Below the pieces are notes generated by a model that searched no databases, was not told where the DNA came from, and was given only the letters and a program-made list of their open reading frames with translations. Both the position numbers and the translations under genes were made by a program. This document shows, one piece after another, positions 30,363 to 44,000 of a stretch of DNA of 64,000 bases (the stretch's first letter is position 1; the number at the start of each line of letters is the position of its first letter). Source of the DNA: Mesocentrotus franciscanus (lineage: Eukaryota > Echinodermata > Echinoidea > Camarodonta > Strongylocentrotidae); assembly GCA_037976565.1 (NCBI GenBank), contig CP137666.1, forward strand, positions 1,393,495-1,457,494, given 5' to 3'.

Positions 30363-33300
30363 TGTTCAACTGCTGTTGGTCATAACTTGTATTAACAAAC
30401 ACAAAAATTAGAGAAAATGGAAAGATGCCTGTAAGGCACAATTTTGATAGTACTGTACATGTATATGTGGATTATCTTATTTGAAAGGGGCAGGCTATTT
30501 GTTTGCCCCCTGACAAATCTGACCAAGAAAAAAATATATCAATTCCAGATTTTTCACTAAGTGGGAAAAGCGTTGAAAGGTAAAGAATCATCATATGTAA
30601 AAATCTCATTAATTATGGACATTTGCTCAATTTTTTTTCAAGGATTGTTAAAGCCTGATAGAGAAAACTTGAATGCTGTAAGTATGTTATGAATTGAAAT
30701 CAGTCTGAAATATCCTCAAACGTACAAATCAGTAAGTTATGCATTTATTATAAATAATGCATCCGTCTTAAAACTGTAACACATAAGAATATGTTGCGCT
30801 ACTCTGCTCATTGAATACTGTATGAGTTTACTTAATATATGTTATGATTCCTATGCCTTCTCTGTCAGGAACATAATATATTATGTATTAATTAAGTTCA
30901 ATGAATAAAACAATAATACATGTAAAGTTTCCATCAAGACTATGATTAATTATGATGAAACAGTACTGTACAACTTTTGATGAAAAGATATTGTATAGAT
31001 AAGGAAAAAAGTGTAGAATATATGGATGTCCATGTTCATTTTCGACAAAAAAAATCAATTACAAATTAATTAATTACATGTGCTGCTTCAAATGGTCTAA
31101 TTAATTACATGTACAGGGTTACAGCTTTTGTGTTGCTTGTTTTATTCTCTTTGTGTCATTCAGGAGCATCTAGGCAACAAATATTGCATGCATTTAGATG
31201 TAAAATTAATCTTTCTTATTCTCAGTGTCAAATATTGTCTAGTAAAAACAAACAAAAAGAAATAGTATGTGATATGTTTACATGTAGTTTACTTATGGTA
31301 AACTCTGAGATTTAGTTTTTTTTTGCACAATGTTTTGTGTACGTGATCAATCACTAATTACATTCACAATGTATATCTCAGTTGTGAAGTTCTGACCAAT
31401 TCTGTAGAATCATGATGTACATGTATATCTTTATAGGCATCGCTATCTTGATTTATTCTTCAAATTACCTAAGAACATGATTAATCTATCACAGAAATTT
31501 CAATATACTGTCTATATTGTATGGTGATAAAAAAGTGATTTTTAATGTAATCTTGAAATTGCTCCATATACTTACATTGTAACAACAGCTTACCTAATAT
31601 ATATTTGCTTTGAATTGTGTGTTTAGTACAGGAATGTGTGAGGTACAGCCCCTTGATTATATTTGTTTCTTTATATAACTGCTCTTTCTGCACATGAGGG
31701 ATAAGTTGTAGGTACCTTGATCTTTTAGGCTGGATGATAGGTTCACCATGAGGTGATATTCATTATAATCAGTAACATTGTGTACTCAGAATATTATATA
31801 TGAATCTGGTATCTTTCCTGGAATATACATGACATTATTCTGTATTGTTTCTAAATGTATGAAGCTGTTGTCAACTTGTAACAAATTTAAATGATGCCAA
31901 ATTATTCCAAAATATCATATGCAGCAATGAATTCATTTATATTATAGTACCTTTTAATTTTGAATAGTTAGAAACTTGGAAAGCACCCTAAAGGATGATA
32001 CATATATTTGCATGTACACATATACTATATTATGCCTATAAACCTTATAAAGAAGATGTAATCTGTCTTAAATATTGTTTTGTTACGATCCTTTATATTT
32101 TTAATCATAAACATTATTTGGGTTGTTTTTAATTGTGAGCTATGAAGCTGAAGATGATTCAACCTATCATGTTTGTAAAGGATAAGACAGAAAGGAGAGT
32201 TGTGGTAGGATTTAATTGTGAGGATATATTATATTAGAAATCTAATGTTACTATGTATCAAATATGTTCAATTTCACTTTATGTAGCAATTGTTGAGTCT
32301 AGGAAATGTGAAGTCTTTAATAGGAAAGTGTTTTTAAGGATACCCATTTGACTGCATCCCATTATTTTTCCCTTTGAAGGGCAATCTAACACTTGTAATA
32401 AGTTCATTTGCATGAAAGCAGAATAATCAGATAAACAGAATAGTGAAAGTTAGAAATGAATCGGACTAATAAAAAGAAAGTTATGAATGTTTGAAATATG
32501 AGATCTCAAAGTCTCTGTCGCAAATTAGCAGTTTGGTCAGTGGACTGTGATGTAGTCACGGTTAATCACGGTTTGTCATGTACAAAAATATCATTAATTT
32601 TTGTTTTTCTCCTAAGTGCCTTCACCCTTGGAGCACTAATCAAAATATATCATTGATAGCATATTATTATAGGTCCTCTGAAGAGAAAATAACCTCCTTA
32701 GTCATACATTTTTGAAAAATTGAAATTGTACTCATTTTGTATGTTGGAACAAATAGGAAAGTTGTCTGCCACTATATTACAGAGGCGTTACTGATTAGGC
32801 TTATTTGAAGAGTCCATACATAAAGTGATTGCAACTTTTAAAAAATCATAACATTTTTTTTATCCGATTTGATTCAAACTCTCACCAGCCTACTTTTCTG
32901 ATTTTTCTTCTTTCCTCTATAGTCGTGTGCTATCAATGTTGGGTTTCCCTTAAAGTCTACATTTTATCCAATAACATGAGATATTTGTTTTAAAGAAAAT
33001 TTCTTATTCTGTAAATGTGAATATTCATTTAGCTAAAGGTATGTTCCGAAAGGAAAATGGATTTAGTGTTAATTGTAATCATTTATGCACTTTCCAATGA
33101 GGACATTATTTTGCTTGTTATTTGAAATGGAATTCCTATGCATTCAAAACAAATATGCCAAGTGCTATTGAAAAATTACAATACATGTACTATTTTGATT
33201 GATCATTTAAAAAAAAAAAAACTTCCTTTTTTCCCTTGCTGAATAATCTTCAGTGGTTTAAGTATTCGAGTTGTAAATATTAATTTTTTAATGTAATTAA

Positions 33301-34059
33301 TTGTTATTATTGAATAAATATATTTTGAAAGAAGTGAGATTCTGCTACGCATTGCTATTGAATAAATTCCATGTCTAATCTGACATTTTTATTGCTTTTG
33401 TGTATGAGTATTATGTGTACTTGATAAAATATTCCCTTATTTGGTTACTGGGAATTTGTTGAACCAACTCAACTACTCTGTATCCAAGAGATTTCAGGTA
33501 GGGCCTAATTGTACTCACTGTTCCATGTATTGTTGACTCAAATGCTTTCCCTTACATTACACACTTTAATGTGAATTTTCACTGTTTTCATAGAAAGTTA
33601 GTCTAACTAAGATACAGAAAACTATTACGGATTTTATACAGCAGGAAAAGATGGTAGGCAGGTTGTCTAATACATAAATGCGAAGAATTAGAAATGAATA
33701 TGAATGTGAGCAGGTAAACTTGCTGTGTGTTTGGTGTTTTTATGTGTGTGTGTGTGTGGGGGGGCTGTGGGGTGGTACACGTATCCGAGTGTGTATTTAG
33801 AAATGATAAAAGCATGAGACGAGTTGGACGGTTGTAGGAATTTTGAAGAAAGGAATAATCCAATTATTTTGTACAATAAAAATTTCTTATTAAAAAAATG
33901 TATATAAAATGGCACGCGGTCAATATCTCATTTTCAACATTTAGGGTTAAAAGGCAACAAAATTGTTGATGTATGGAATATTGGGGAAGCTATTTTGAGA
34001 AGCGGAAAAAGGATATCCGGAGTTTAGTTGATGTAAAAGATTATGATATGTTAATGCAG
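30363..34059. other. Intergenic AT-rich stretch
   Basis: 3.7 kb between plexin 1 and the next recognisable element. It probably includes the plexin 1 3' UTR and contains several aataaa motifs (for example about 30,903, 33,312 and 33,358), but none can be assigned. A (GT)n then G-run tract lies at 33,745-33,770. No gene is seen on either strand. Confidence 0.55.
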
Positions 34060-34062
34060 TTT

Positions 34063-34795
34063 AACCATGGACCTATTACGGATGGACATTCGTCGTTTTC
34101 TTAACGAATTCATTGTGATTGTCTCCGTCAATGTCGTTTCAATAACATTCCGTACATGTTTCTTCACTTTGATCTCATGAGGTCCACCGCCAAAAAGCCG
34201 GGACAGAATCAAGATAGTGATTTTACACATGTTAATCATCATGCGCAGAAGATAATAACTCGCTTAAATCATGGAAAATCGATGTGCACTTCTGGTTTAT
34301 AATCGGAAATTGTTGTTCCGTGTACTGTATTTTATTTTGAAAAACACGTTTATATTTCCAGATAGAGGTTATATTTAGATTGGTTGTGATTTAAAATCCC
34401 GTTTCCCCCAATTTCCTCATAATATTCCAAAGTTACAATGCACAGGGCTTATAAAGATCATGGCCTTCTAATTGTTTTATAAGGTCATGGGTGTGTGCGA
34501 AAGTGTGCGAATCAGTAATAATACATTTCATATCACCAAAATCGTCTGCTTTTCCACTTTGCTGCTCCCCATTGGGGATGCTTTTTTTAAAAGACACACT
34601 CTTACAGAGCACACCATCCAAACAAAACCCAAAAGAGGAAACTGCTCCTTGTCAATGACCGATAATGCTTGAGCAGTCGTTATTGTTAGAACAGCTGAAT
34701 GTTCTCATTAAGATGCACATACTCAGAAGGCGGTGGAACTCATTGGATCAAAGAAAGAATCACGTCGAATGTCCATCCGTAATAGGTCCATGGTT
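34063..34795. repeat. Pair of perfect 30-bp inverted repeats
   Basis: aaccatggacctattacgga followed by tggacattcg at 34,063-34,092 is perfectly inverted at 34,766-34,795. The 673 bases between have no intact gene. It may be the ends of a DNA element or an inverted duplication. No target duplication was confirmed. Confidence 0.7.
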
Positions 34796-35287
34796 TAACG
34801 GTACTGTGAAGCTCCCCCGGGAAGCTCCTCAGAGATTTTTTTATCGAGAAGTTACACAATTTATTTGTTTTGCAGGTTCCTCATGGACGGGGATTTTTAA
34901 AGATTTTTTCAAATTAGGTATTTAGGGAGATATTTAGTAGGCCTATGAAAGTTACTCTTACTCTTAACTCTTAACAGACTAAGAGCAATTCAATATTCAT
35001 TGCTTCATGGAGCAATATATACTAGAGAACACTTATCAATATTGAGATTCGGCTTTGTTGAAGATTGGATGGATATTTATTTAGGGTTGTTCGGTAATTC
35101 TCCACGAATTATTTTTGCAATTAAATATTGGATATATAGATGCAGGGGAAAGTCCGTAATATTGTCTTTGGGTGATTTTCAAAAAGAACTGTTGGAATTT
35201 AGGGAAGAAGAACAGAATATTGCAGGGAGGGAAAGTAAATTAGCCTTACATTTACAGAAGTGGGGTCAAGTGAAGTTTTCATAAACT
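34796..35287 (+). pseudogene. LINE 3'-end remnant (L1/Tx1-like C-terminus)
   Basis: A frame from 35,000 to 35,284 reads DWMDIYLGLFGNSPRII, then FAIKYWIYRCRGKS and FQKELLEFREEEQNIA. The ...IK..IY.CR....P....F...L....E...A pattern resembles the extreme C-terminus of L1/Tx1-type LINE proteins. The upstream part is not readable. The family call is from motif memory only. Confidence 0.4.
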
Positions 35288-36052
35288 TTTAACACTGGAT
35301 TATTGTAGCCTCGTTTTAATTATTTGTATTTTTTATTATTATTATTATTCTGTTGCTCTAATTTTTGGTATTCTGAGTGGGCTAGGAACAGTGTGTGGTA
35401 TATGTGTGTGGAAGTGTGGTCGGGTGGTGAGCGTGTTTGTGTGTGTGTGTGTCGTGTGTCGCATGGTGGGGGGGGGGTAGTAGTGTGTTTGGTTTAATCA
35501 GGAAGATGAGAACATCTTCCTGGTTTAATGAGGTTATTTGTTTCATGTTACAACTGATTTCATTTTTTGTATGTATTGGAAATGTATTGAATTATGTCAA
35601 GATCAAAAACAACTATATCTAAGAATGATTTGTATTGTTTTGGAATCAATAAAAAAAACTATGGAAACAAATGTGTACGTGTGAGTATAAGTGAGCGGCC
35701 GATGGTAGTGGGTTTTCTTTGGGATTGGATAGTAAGGGAGGGGGTCACGGGCGGATCCAGGATTTTCCAAAATAGGGGGGGGGGCGAGCGTGAAATGTCC
35801 GAAATTGCAAGCGCGAATCCTTTAGGGCGTGGGGTTCACAATTTTTGAACCTATATTCTGAGGCATTTCTGAATGCGTAAACTGAACATTTATGTTAAAA
35901 TTTCTTGGATTTTTTCCTGCTATTTTTTTCTTCATTTGGACGCCTGAATAAACAAGCTATAAACAAGCTTTCTACAGCTGCTACTCTTTTTCACAGTTTG
36001 TTTAAATTAACTTAAAATAATGCTCATGATGTCTGTACTATATCACATGTAC

Positions 36053-36085
36053 CATGGAGCTAGAACACTGTGTTCTAGCTCCATG
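36053..36085. repeat. Near-perfect palindrome, 16-bp arms
   Basis: catggagctagaacac, one base, then its exact inverse. It could form a cruciform or hairpin. It is about 1 kb upstream of plexin 2, and its function is unknown. Confidence 0.8.
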
Positions 36086-36290
36086 CATGTACATATTTGT
36101 TCGTTTTTAATGGAAATAAAATCTTTTGAATTGAATTTAATTGAATTGAAGTTTGATCCCTCCTCAGCATTCATTAAAAAAATCGAACCTTTGACCTGTG
36201 CGGCTGTGCCATGGTGTTTACTAAGGGTTCAACGAAGCTTGCCATTCTATTGCAATAATGCTAAAGGGAAGTCTTCTGACAACATTTTTA

Positions 36291-36480
36291 AAAAATACTT
36301 CCTCGTTCGATATATTTCTTTAAACTGTAGAGTATATTACATTCACAAAAACAGCATCGAAGAGGTAAAGTTCTCAAAACGTGATAGTTTTCTGACAAAA
36401 TTTGTTTTTTAATACTTCCTCGTTCGATATATTTCTAAACATTGTAGAGTACATTACATTCACAACTAACGGCATCAAAG
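36291..36480. repeat. Direct repeat of about 70 bp upstream of plexin 2
   Basis: aatacttcctcgttcgatat is followed by similar downstream bases at 36,291-36,360 and 36,411-36,480, with period about 120. A shorter trace (attcacaagcacgatagc) lies near 36,611. Possible regulatory duplication or element remnant. Confidence 0.7.
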
Positions 36481-37004
36481 ACTTATACGGTAAGAAACAT
36501 GTTAATGTGGTTTTATTCATTTATCTATTTTTGATTTCATGTTTTATTGTTGATTTAAGTTATTGTTTGTGGACTTACATGATAATGTTTTGCCATACTT
36601 AGTAAATATACATTCACAAGCACGATAGCAACTACTTTCGAACAATCGACTCGAGGGAAATTTCATTACCCCATTGTACATGTATATCCCAAATAAATCA
36701 TGTTCGGAATATGCAATACGTCATCGTAAGGTTGGCACGTCCAATTATAGCGGACGGGGCAATTGAAATTACCTTAATTTTATTTGTTTTAAAGTCTTTG
36801 CGATTATGTTCACATTTACCATTATATCAATCTCCATCCATGCACAGCTAATCATCAAACATCTTATCAATTTCAAATATCATAATGAACTCTTCGATAT
36901 ACGCTATTATATACACCAATTAAACTTTCAAAAACGCGATCTAAGTCAATGTGATTATTATATGGTACTCACCATGTAATTATTTTCCATTAAACATCTC
37001 ATAG

Positions 37005-37048
37005 GTTCATCATCTCGAACTACCAAGGATCGAATAAAAGAGGCAATC
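37005..37048 (+). promoter_or_regulatory. Likely 5' UTR of plexin 2 after a 3' splice site
   Basis: aacatctcatag| at 37,004 looks like a splice acceptor. If it is used, at least one non-coding exon lies upstream. The ATG at 37,049 has A at -3 (caatcATG). Confidence 0.4.
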
Positions 37049-38077
37049 ATGCCACCAGGAGATGTTTTGAAGCTGGGCATCATGTTCCTCTGCCTGCTTC
37101 TTATCATTCCGTCGATCTACTCAGCTCCTCTCTCCTCCTACCTGGTATCATCCTTTACAAGTCCTGACCCCACCCTACCTATCAACCACATCACCATCAG
37201 CAGCATCACTGGAGATATCTATATAGGAGCACGGCAGAGACTCTATCAACTCAACTCAGACCTGACTCTCAAACACACAGTGGATACTGGATCTTGCCCT
37301 TCTCCATATGAAGAGAATACCAATGATATCAAACTTCTTGTTGTAGCACCATCACCTGAGGATAAACTCATCACATGTGGTGGCTGTGATGGTTACTGTG
37401 AGACGAGAAGCCTGACTAATATCTCACATGATGTAGTGAGATATGATTCTTCCAGTTTTCAGCTTATTGTGAAAACATCAGATGTACCTACTGTTGGAGC
37501 TGTTGTTTTGGGTGCTGACCTTGTAAGGAATGGCGAGGGTACTGTAGATGGTGAATTGTACTTATTCAGAGGGATCAGTGATGCAACAAATACCTTTCGA
37601 TCTGTCTCAAAGCACAGTCTTGTAGACCTGCTTATCGTACAACAGGTATCACCACCTCAACCATCTACCCCACAGATCATTTACAGACATTTGATCACTC
37701 ACATGGAATATCTCTACTATTTCATCTCTCGAGGTGACAGTGCATACTTGGGGCGACTCTGTCGTAATTCATTAGACAATGATTTCGCATCCTACACAGA
37801 GATAGAACTACAGTGTGGATTTCACAATGTGATCCACAATGTGATCCAGTCTGCTCATATCGGACCAGCAGGATCCCAGCTAGCTGACTCATTCAGTATT
37901 GGGAGTACTGATGACCTCATGTACGTTGTATTCACAAGTGGGAGTTCATCTGCTCTTTGTATCTATAAGATGAGTGATGTCCAGCAGAGCTTTGAAGATG
38001 CTGTCTTGGGGTGTATCCAGGGAGATGAAAGCAAAGGAAAAATAAACACCTACCTTCAAGGCAGCACTTGTAACTCA
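37049..38077 (+). CDS. Plexin 2 exon A (signal peptide and most of Sema domain)
   Basis: Long first coding exon of 343 codons. The signal peptide has the core IMFLCLLLIIPSIYSA. Sema motifs follow: HITISSITGDIYIGARQRLY, NDIKLLVVAPSPEDKLITCG, then GGCDGYCETRSLTNI with the expected cysteines, and RLCRN.. SYTEIELQC. The donor taactca|gtaagt ends it in phase 0. The Sema propeller is the semaphorin-binding part. Confidence 0.96.
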
Positions 38078-41000
38078 GTAAGTCCATTAAAGTAAAAAGT
38101 ACAAGGATTATCAGAATTTGCTGTAGTTTTCCTGTGCATACTTGATTATACTTAAGTTGAGTTTAGTTGATTTTATTCAATTTGATTTAATTTGATCTGA
38201 TTTGATTTAATATAATTTAATATGATTTGATATTTTGAATAAATTCAAAATTACATACACGAAGCACATCTTATATTCATACCTTGTGTAGATACAAGAT
38301 GAAATAGGATATTGATTTCTTGTTTTCTAAGAACAGAATATTGACTGAAAATTATATATGTAATAATTTTGTAGTATTATGCTGAGATGTACTGAATTTG
38401 CACATCAAGTTAAAAATCTCATTCTAAAATGGAAAAGGGTTACCATCAACCTTAATTTTTTTTTCAAATCAGAAGAAAGATTTCTCTCTGCTCTGTTGCA
38501 AGTTGAATGAGAAAATGTAAAATCTATTTTTCTAGTATTTGGAGCAGTATCCTGAAGCTTTCCCTCTGCCAGGCTCTGATTAGTGCACAGCGTACTAGAT
38601 TAGGCAATTTTATTTGCATACAAATGTTTTTCACGGATGATATTGACACGGACATTTTTGCAATAATAAATTGTGAACACAGGCCCCTCACAGTACAAGT
38701 TTGGGCAGTCATCGCTCGCTTATATTGACTTGTTACATACAAAATCTGTGAAAATGCTCCTTTGCAAAATACAACAATACACAGAAGATTACATTGATTG
38801 GTACATTTTCTCTTTTTGCCTCATCCATCATCACCTCTTTTGTCATGATCCCCACCTCCATAGAGAGGGCATCATGCTATGACTGTCATTGGAGATGATT
38901 TATTGAAGTTCATATGCTATGAAATGTTAATATTCTCAATTTTTTGCTGACAGTTTGCTTTCACTCCACCAGATTCAGTCCGATGATGATGATGAGGTGA
39001 TGGCTTGATATGAATCTCTCTACCAGTATGCTAGTGGAATGCTTCCACTCTCTGCCTTATCCACTACCGCTTGTCTTGATATGGTACCTACCTCCATCTC
39101 ACCTGCCATATGAAGACAACAGGCCATTATTTCAAGCTTTCATTCTAGATTTTATAGTCCAGTATACAGCCTATTAGTATGACAAAGAAGAGGAATGCTT
39201 TTCTATGCTGGTATACCAGTGGAATGGTTCCCCTTTCTTCCAAACTGACACATCAGTTAATATTTGTATCTTTCTACCTCCATTGTGACACTTTTATTGC
39301 CATTATCTCTCCTTATGATCTTTTGGCAGCTTCCTAACACATACACTCCACCAGATACAGCACAGTGTACAGCTTATCTTGAACAAGATGGCGTTGGGAG
39401 GACTCTCTACCAGTATGCCAGTGGAGTGGTTCCCCTCTCTGCCTCACCCATCATCATCATTCCTGATGTGATACCCACCTCTATTGTGACAACCATAGAG
39501 AGACAACATACTGTGGCATTCATGGGAGATACACAAGGATACCTTCAAAAGGTTAGTGTACATAAATGTAAAATGCATACAGGTGAAAGGATAATCACTC
39601 TTAAGGTATTAACTGGACAGATAACAAAATTCTACCTTTATTTAGGAGACCATGTTTTGACTTTACATAGGATTGGGAATATGAAAAGTATCTGAATACA
39701 TGTACAATTTTCACTACCCTTTCACTGAGCACATTCGAAGAAGAGAACAAAATAACATGAACATCACAAAGTAGCATAAGGAGTGAAATATTGTCTAGAG
39801 CAACACAAAACATTATACTATAATATAGACTTATCCAAAGATAAAAGTGCTTCCATGTACATTTACATGTAGCTTTATATGTTCATTAATTTCTCTCACA
39901 ATCATTTCTTCTTTTTGCTGGATTAAAAAAGAAATACATGTATAATTTATCAGGCTTTACTACAAATACAGATTATAGTCTATGAAACAAACTGATATAC
40001 AAGTAATTAATGCTAACGAGTGCAATAGTTAATATGTACTGCAGGCAGGTTTAGTCACAATAGGATAATGAACGAGACTTTATCTGGCTAATTGTGACTT
40101 AACCGATTGTAGTTCATATCACTAATGCATGAGTTTATTTGTTTTATCGACAATATGAATATTAACCCTATTTTAACCGGGCTATTTCAGACCAGGTTTT
40201 TATCGAGGGGTCAATTTGACCCTTAAGATCTCGGCCGTTTCACAGCCGATCGCCGCGAAAATTTGCATGCATGTCAAGTGAAGTGTATAGAATACTATGG
40301 TAGTTTCAATTTTTTTTTTTAATTCACTCATTTGCATATTTATGGTTATTTATGCAAATAAGGTCATACAATTCACATTTTTACCCATAAATCATATATT
40401 CTTCATATTTAAGCATTCTTTTTCACTACATATATTCGTTAGACCATTTGGAATAATAATACGACAACAAAATTGTAAGAGCCAGGTTATTCCTCATGTT
40501 ATCTCTTGTTTTGATAATTTATTATGTATTTCATTGTTTTTAAACTGATGTATTTTATTGTTTTTGTTGTTTTATTTAAACTTTAAACAAGACCAAATAA
40601 CCAATGTTTTATCTCTTTTTAGGAAAAATTATATTTCCATATGTTTTGTACACAAATCACAAAAATGAGCGATTTTCGGGCTGACATGCAAAGACAAAAG
40701 GTCACGTGACTTTGTAACTTTACGTCCGATTTTCATTTTTTTTTTTTTAAAGATACGTAAGACTCGAAAGAAAAACTTTATATATGACGCGGTTCCGGAG
40801 TAGTCGCTAAATTACTAAAGGGGGGAGGGGGTGGGGGTCAAATTGACCCCGGTTAAAATAGGGTAAAGTCGAGAAATAAGCAACAAACCTGATCAAAATG
40901 TCGCGTATTGCACACTGGGGGGGACATTTGCTTTTAATGACATCACAGTACATGAGTGAAGCCAAACAATAATTAATGCTGTCTCAGTATGCGCATCAAT

Positions 41001-44000
41001 GTTTTTGCCATTTGAAACTATGTGCATTCATTTTGTACGCCTCAGAGATACACATACGCAAGGTTCTAGGACACCTACCCTCTGGACAACCACCCTCCGG
41101 ATAACCACCCCTAGGATAACCACCCTCTAGGACAACTACCCCCTAGGAAAACTACCCCCTAGGGCAACCATCCGCTAGGACGACTACCCCCGGGACAATA
41201 ACCCTCTAGGATGATTACCCCCAGCCAACTACCCCCTAGGACAACTACCCCCAGACAACTACCCCTACGACAACCACCCTCTAGGACAACTACCCCTGGA
41301 CAACTATCCTAGGGGGTTGTTGTCCGTGGGGTAGTTGTCCTGGAGGGTGGTTGTCCTAGGGGGTAGTTGTCTGGGGGTAGTTGTCCTTGGGGGTAGTTGT
41401 CCTAGAGGGTGGTTGCCCTAGGAGGTAGTAGTCCAAGAGGGTGGTTATCCTAGGGGTGGTTATCCGGGGGTGGTTGTCCAGGGGTTAGGTGTCCGGATAC
41501 GCATACGCACATCTCAGCCATGCATTTTCACTTCTAGATGTGGGTTATCTCTTTTGATGGGAACTTTTATGCACGGTAGGAGTGGTAGGAAGGAATGATG
41601 CAAGGTCACATGGTGTCATTTGACCAATAAGAACATTCTAGAACCCGCTCATTTTATTTTTAAAGGGGACTTCCACCCTGATATTCCGTATCCGGACAAA
41701 TACCCCCTGGACATCCACCCCCGGATAACCACCCCCAGTCAACTCCCCCCTAAGACAACTACCCCCTAGGACAACTACTCCCTAGGGCAACCACCCTCTA
41801 GGACGACTACCCCCCGGGACAACTACCTCCCGGACAACTACCTCCCGGAAAACTACCCCCTACGACAACCATCCTCTAGGACAACTATCCCCCGGAAAAC
41901 TATCCTAGAGGGAAGTTGTCCGGGGGTGTGATGTATTGTACATGTATGAAAGCATGCAATTCTATTATGAACGTGTGTTGAGCTGGGGGAAATTACATAC
42001 TATTGTCTATTCTAGAATATTAGTTAAGTCTGACATGTCTGACATAGCAACTTATATGTTGCTATTGTTTGTTGTATTGTAACAGGTGGTCAAATTTGGC
42101 AAAGTTACATACCACTTTCTCAAGTTAGCTCATTGATGACTGACATATGATGTCACAAGGGGAATGAGATCTGGAGGATTTTTAGGGCGGAGCTTAGCAA
42201 GTTTGAATTAAAAAATTTTCAAAAAATATTTAAAAATATATGAAACAAATTCAGAAGTTTACATATCAAAAGATGTATGCAGGACTACGCACCAACAGGA
42301 ATACACTTGTATTTGGATGGCATGGGCCCTTTAACAAGAAAGTTATGATTTTTTGAAGGTCAATCAATCAAACACAAATTGGCAACTCTGTGACGTATCT
42401 TGCGAGCTCCCCTCCCATTTGCCATGTACTAAAAAACTTCAATATTTATATTTTCCTTTAAGAAAATGTTAAATCATAAATTCACCATAAATATTATTAT
42501 TGAAAATATTCTTTTATACAACCCCTGTTTGACACAAATCTATTCTGTCATCAATAATTAATAATTTGTATAGAGAAACAGCATCAGGGTACAATGTTGC
42601 CATTTTGTGGTCCACTGATGAAAACTTCAATAATTCATAACTTTACGATTTTTAACTGGATATTGCTAAACGTAATATCCGGGTGGACTTCCCCTTTAAA
42701 AATTCATGATATCTAAAAGACCAACTATAAAGGTCTCTCACATTCTGGGTAGTCTTGTCCAGCTCTAAATGGGGATTACAGGAGAGACTTGAAATTGGTC
42801 AAAATACCAGCCAACAGCATGAAGATCGATGGATGCATGAATGTATGAAGCTACATGTACATGTACCGGTAGGCACTCTTATTTCAAGACACACCTGTGG
42901 TCCCCATTGTAATAATAGCTGGACAAGACTGCCCAGAACAGACCTTGATAATTGATTAGTTATCAATAGAAATTGATTTCATTCATACACTACATGTACA
43001 TTGTGTTTTAATTGTAAAACATTGACAAATTTCTTTAACTTTTTTTATCCAGCAGGATAAAGAATTTTGTTTAAGAAATTTAATTTTTGAATAATTATTT
43101 TATTGATGTATTGGCCTGCACACCTGCTGAATATTATTTTAATTGATATGTTCTATCATTCTAACTTGCTTGTTTTGCCAGGTTAACATTGTGAATAGCT
43201 CATTTGGCTACGTCTATGAGACTGTCCCTCTTGGAAGTGCATCTGTTTTAAAAGACATGTTACTTGATAAATCTACTGAGCAGATAACATTGGCCACAAG
43301 TTCAGACCAAGGCTCACAGGTAGGTTATACAAATGAGTATGCTAGTGATGCCAAGGTACCAGTCAAGGTTTTAGAAAAATGGGAGGGGGCGCGGCTTGGG
43401 GTTCTTTTATTCATTTTCTACACGTACCTTGCTTAAATTAAAAATTGATAAATGATAAATTTTGGGGTGTAAGCCCCCTCTAGAACAGCCACTGCCCAAT
43501 GCATGTACTCTATTCCAATTTGGTTTTTACACACATAGAATCATATTGTTTATAATGAAATCTTTATATATACATGTACACGTACATGTATGTTTTTGGC
43601 CAGGTACAGAAGTGCCAGGCTATAATATAGTTTATCAACCTCGTCGGTATAGCACTATAATGCCACTCCGTGACTCAGATGATGATTAATTTGGATACAA
43701 CATTTTAACTGACTTAGAATTTTTTTAATGCACAATATTTTTATGTGATTCTGACAGTATGAGCTTAAACACATAGTTTTTTTTAATAATATTTTATTTT
43801 TAAATGTCCTGATTTATCTTTTGAGTGGAAACAAATTCAAAAGAGTGAGCTGTAAAGTACATGTATTCTCTCTGTTCGTAAATTTTCTACTTTTCTACTC
43901 TTTTTCCATATGTTATAACATGAAATTGAATGATTGCATGCTATCATGATAATAAGGTGCTCAACCATACCTTCTTACATAATGATTCACATTTAAAAGG

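Larger units (their letters stand above)
35288..37004. other. Upstream region of plexin 2
   Basis: It contains GT/G-rich simple repeat (35,400-35,480), a fragment starting ggcggatccaggattttcc (about 35,751) that resembles the ends of the element at 53,313-53,473, a 16-bp-arm palindrome (36,053-36,085) and a 70-bp direct repeat (36,291-36,480). No TATA box or CpG-rich promoter can be called with confidence. Confidence 0.5.
39552..43181 (+). other. Plexin 2 intron with several inverted-repeat elements
   Basis: 3.6-kb intron between B and C. It holds a piggyBac-like MITE (40,166-40,863), a foldback of short tandem repeats (41,068-41,500), a 1.05-kb element with TTTAAAGGGG ends containing a second copy of those short repeats (41,656-42,703), and a foldback element (42,743-42,937). 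No coding sequence is seen. Confidence 0.75.

Noticed and set aside
33603..33915. Open frames rich in His/Thr on the minus strand
   Set aside because: They run over a GT simple repeat and G-run, without splice sites or similarity.
36020..36412. Open frame of 130 codons upstream of plexin 2
   Set aside because: It overlaps a palindrome and a direct repeat, with composition like non-coding sequence. No domain recognised.
41068..41935. Short ggacaactacc repeats as CRISPR or coding repeats
   Set aside because: Units are adjacent, degenerate and inverted halfway. Frames are broken. It is a foldback repeat.
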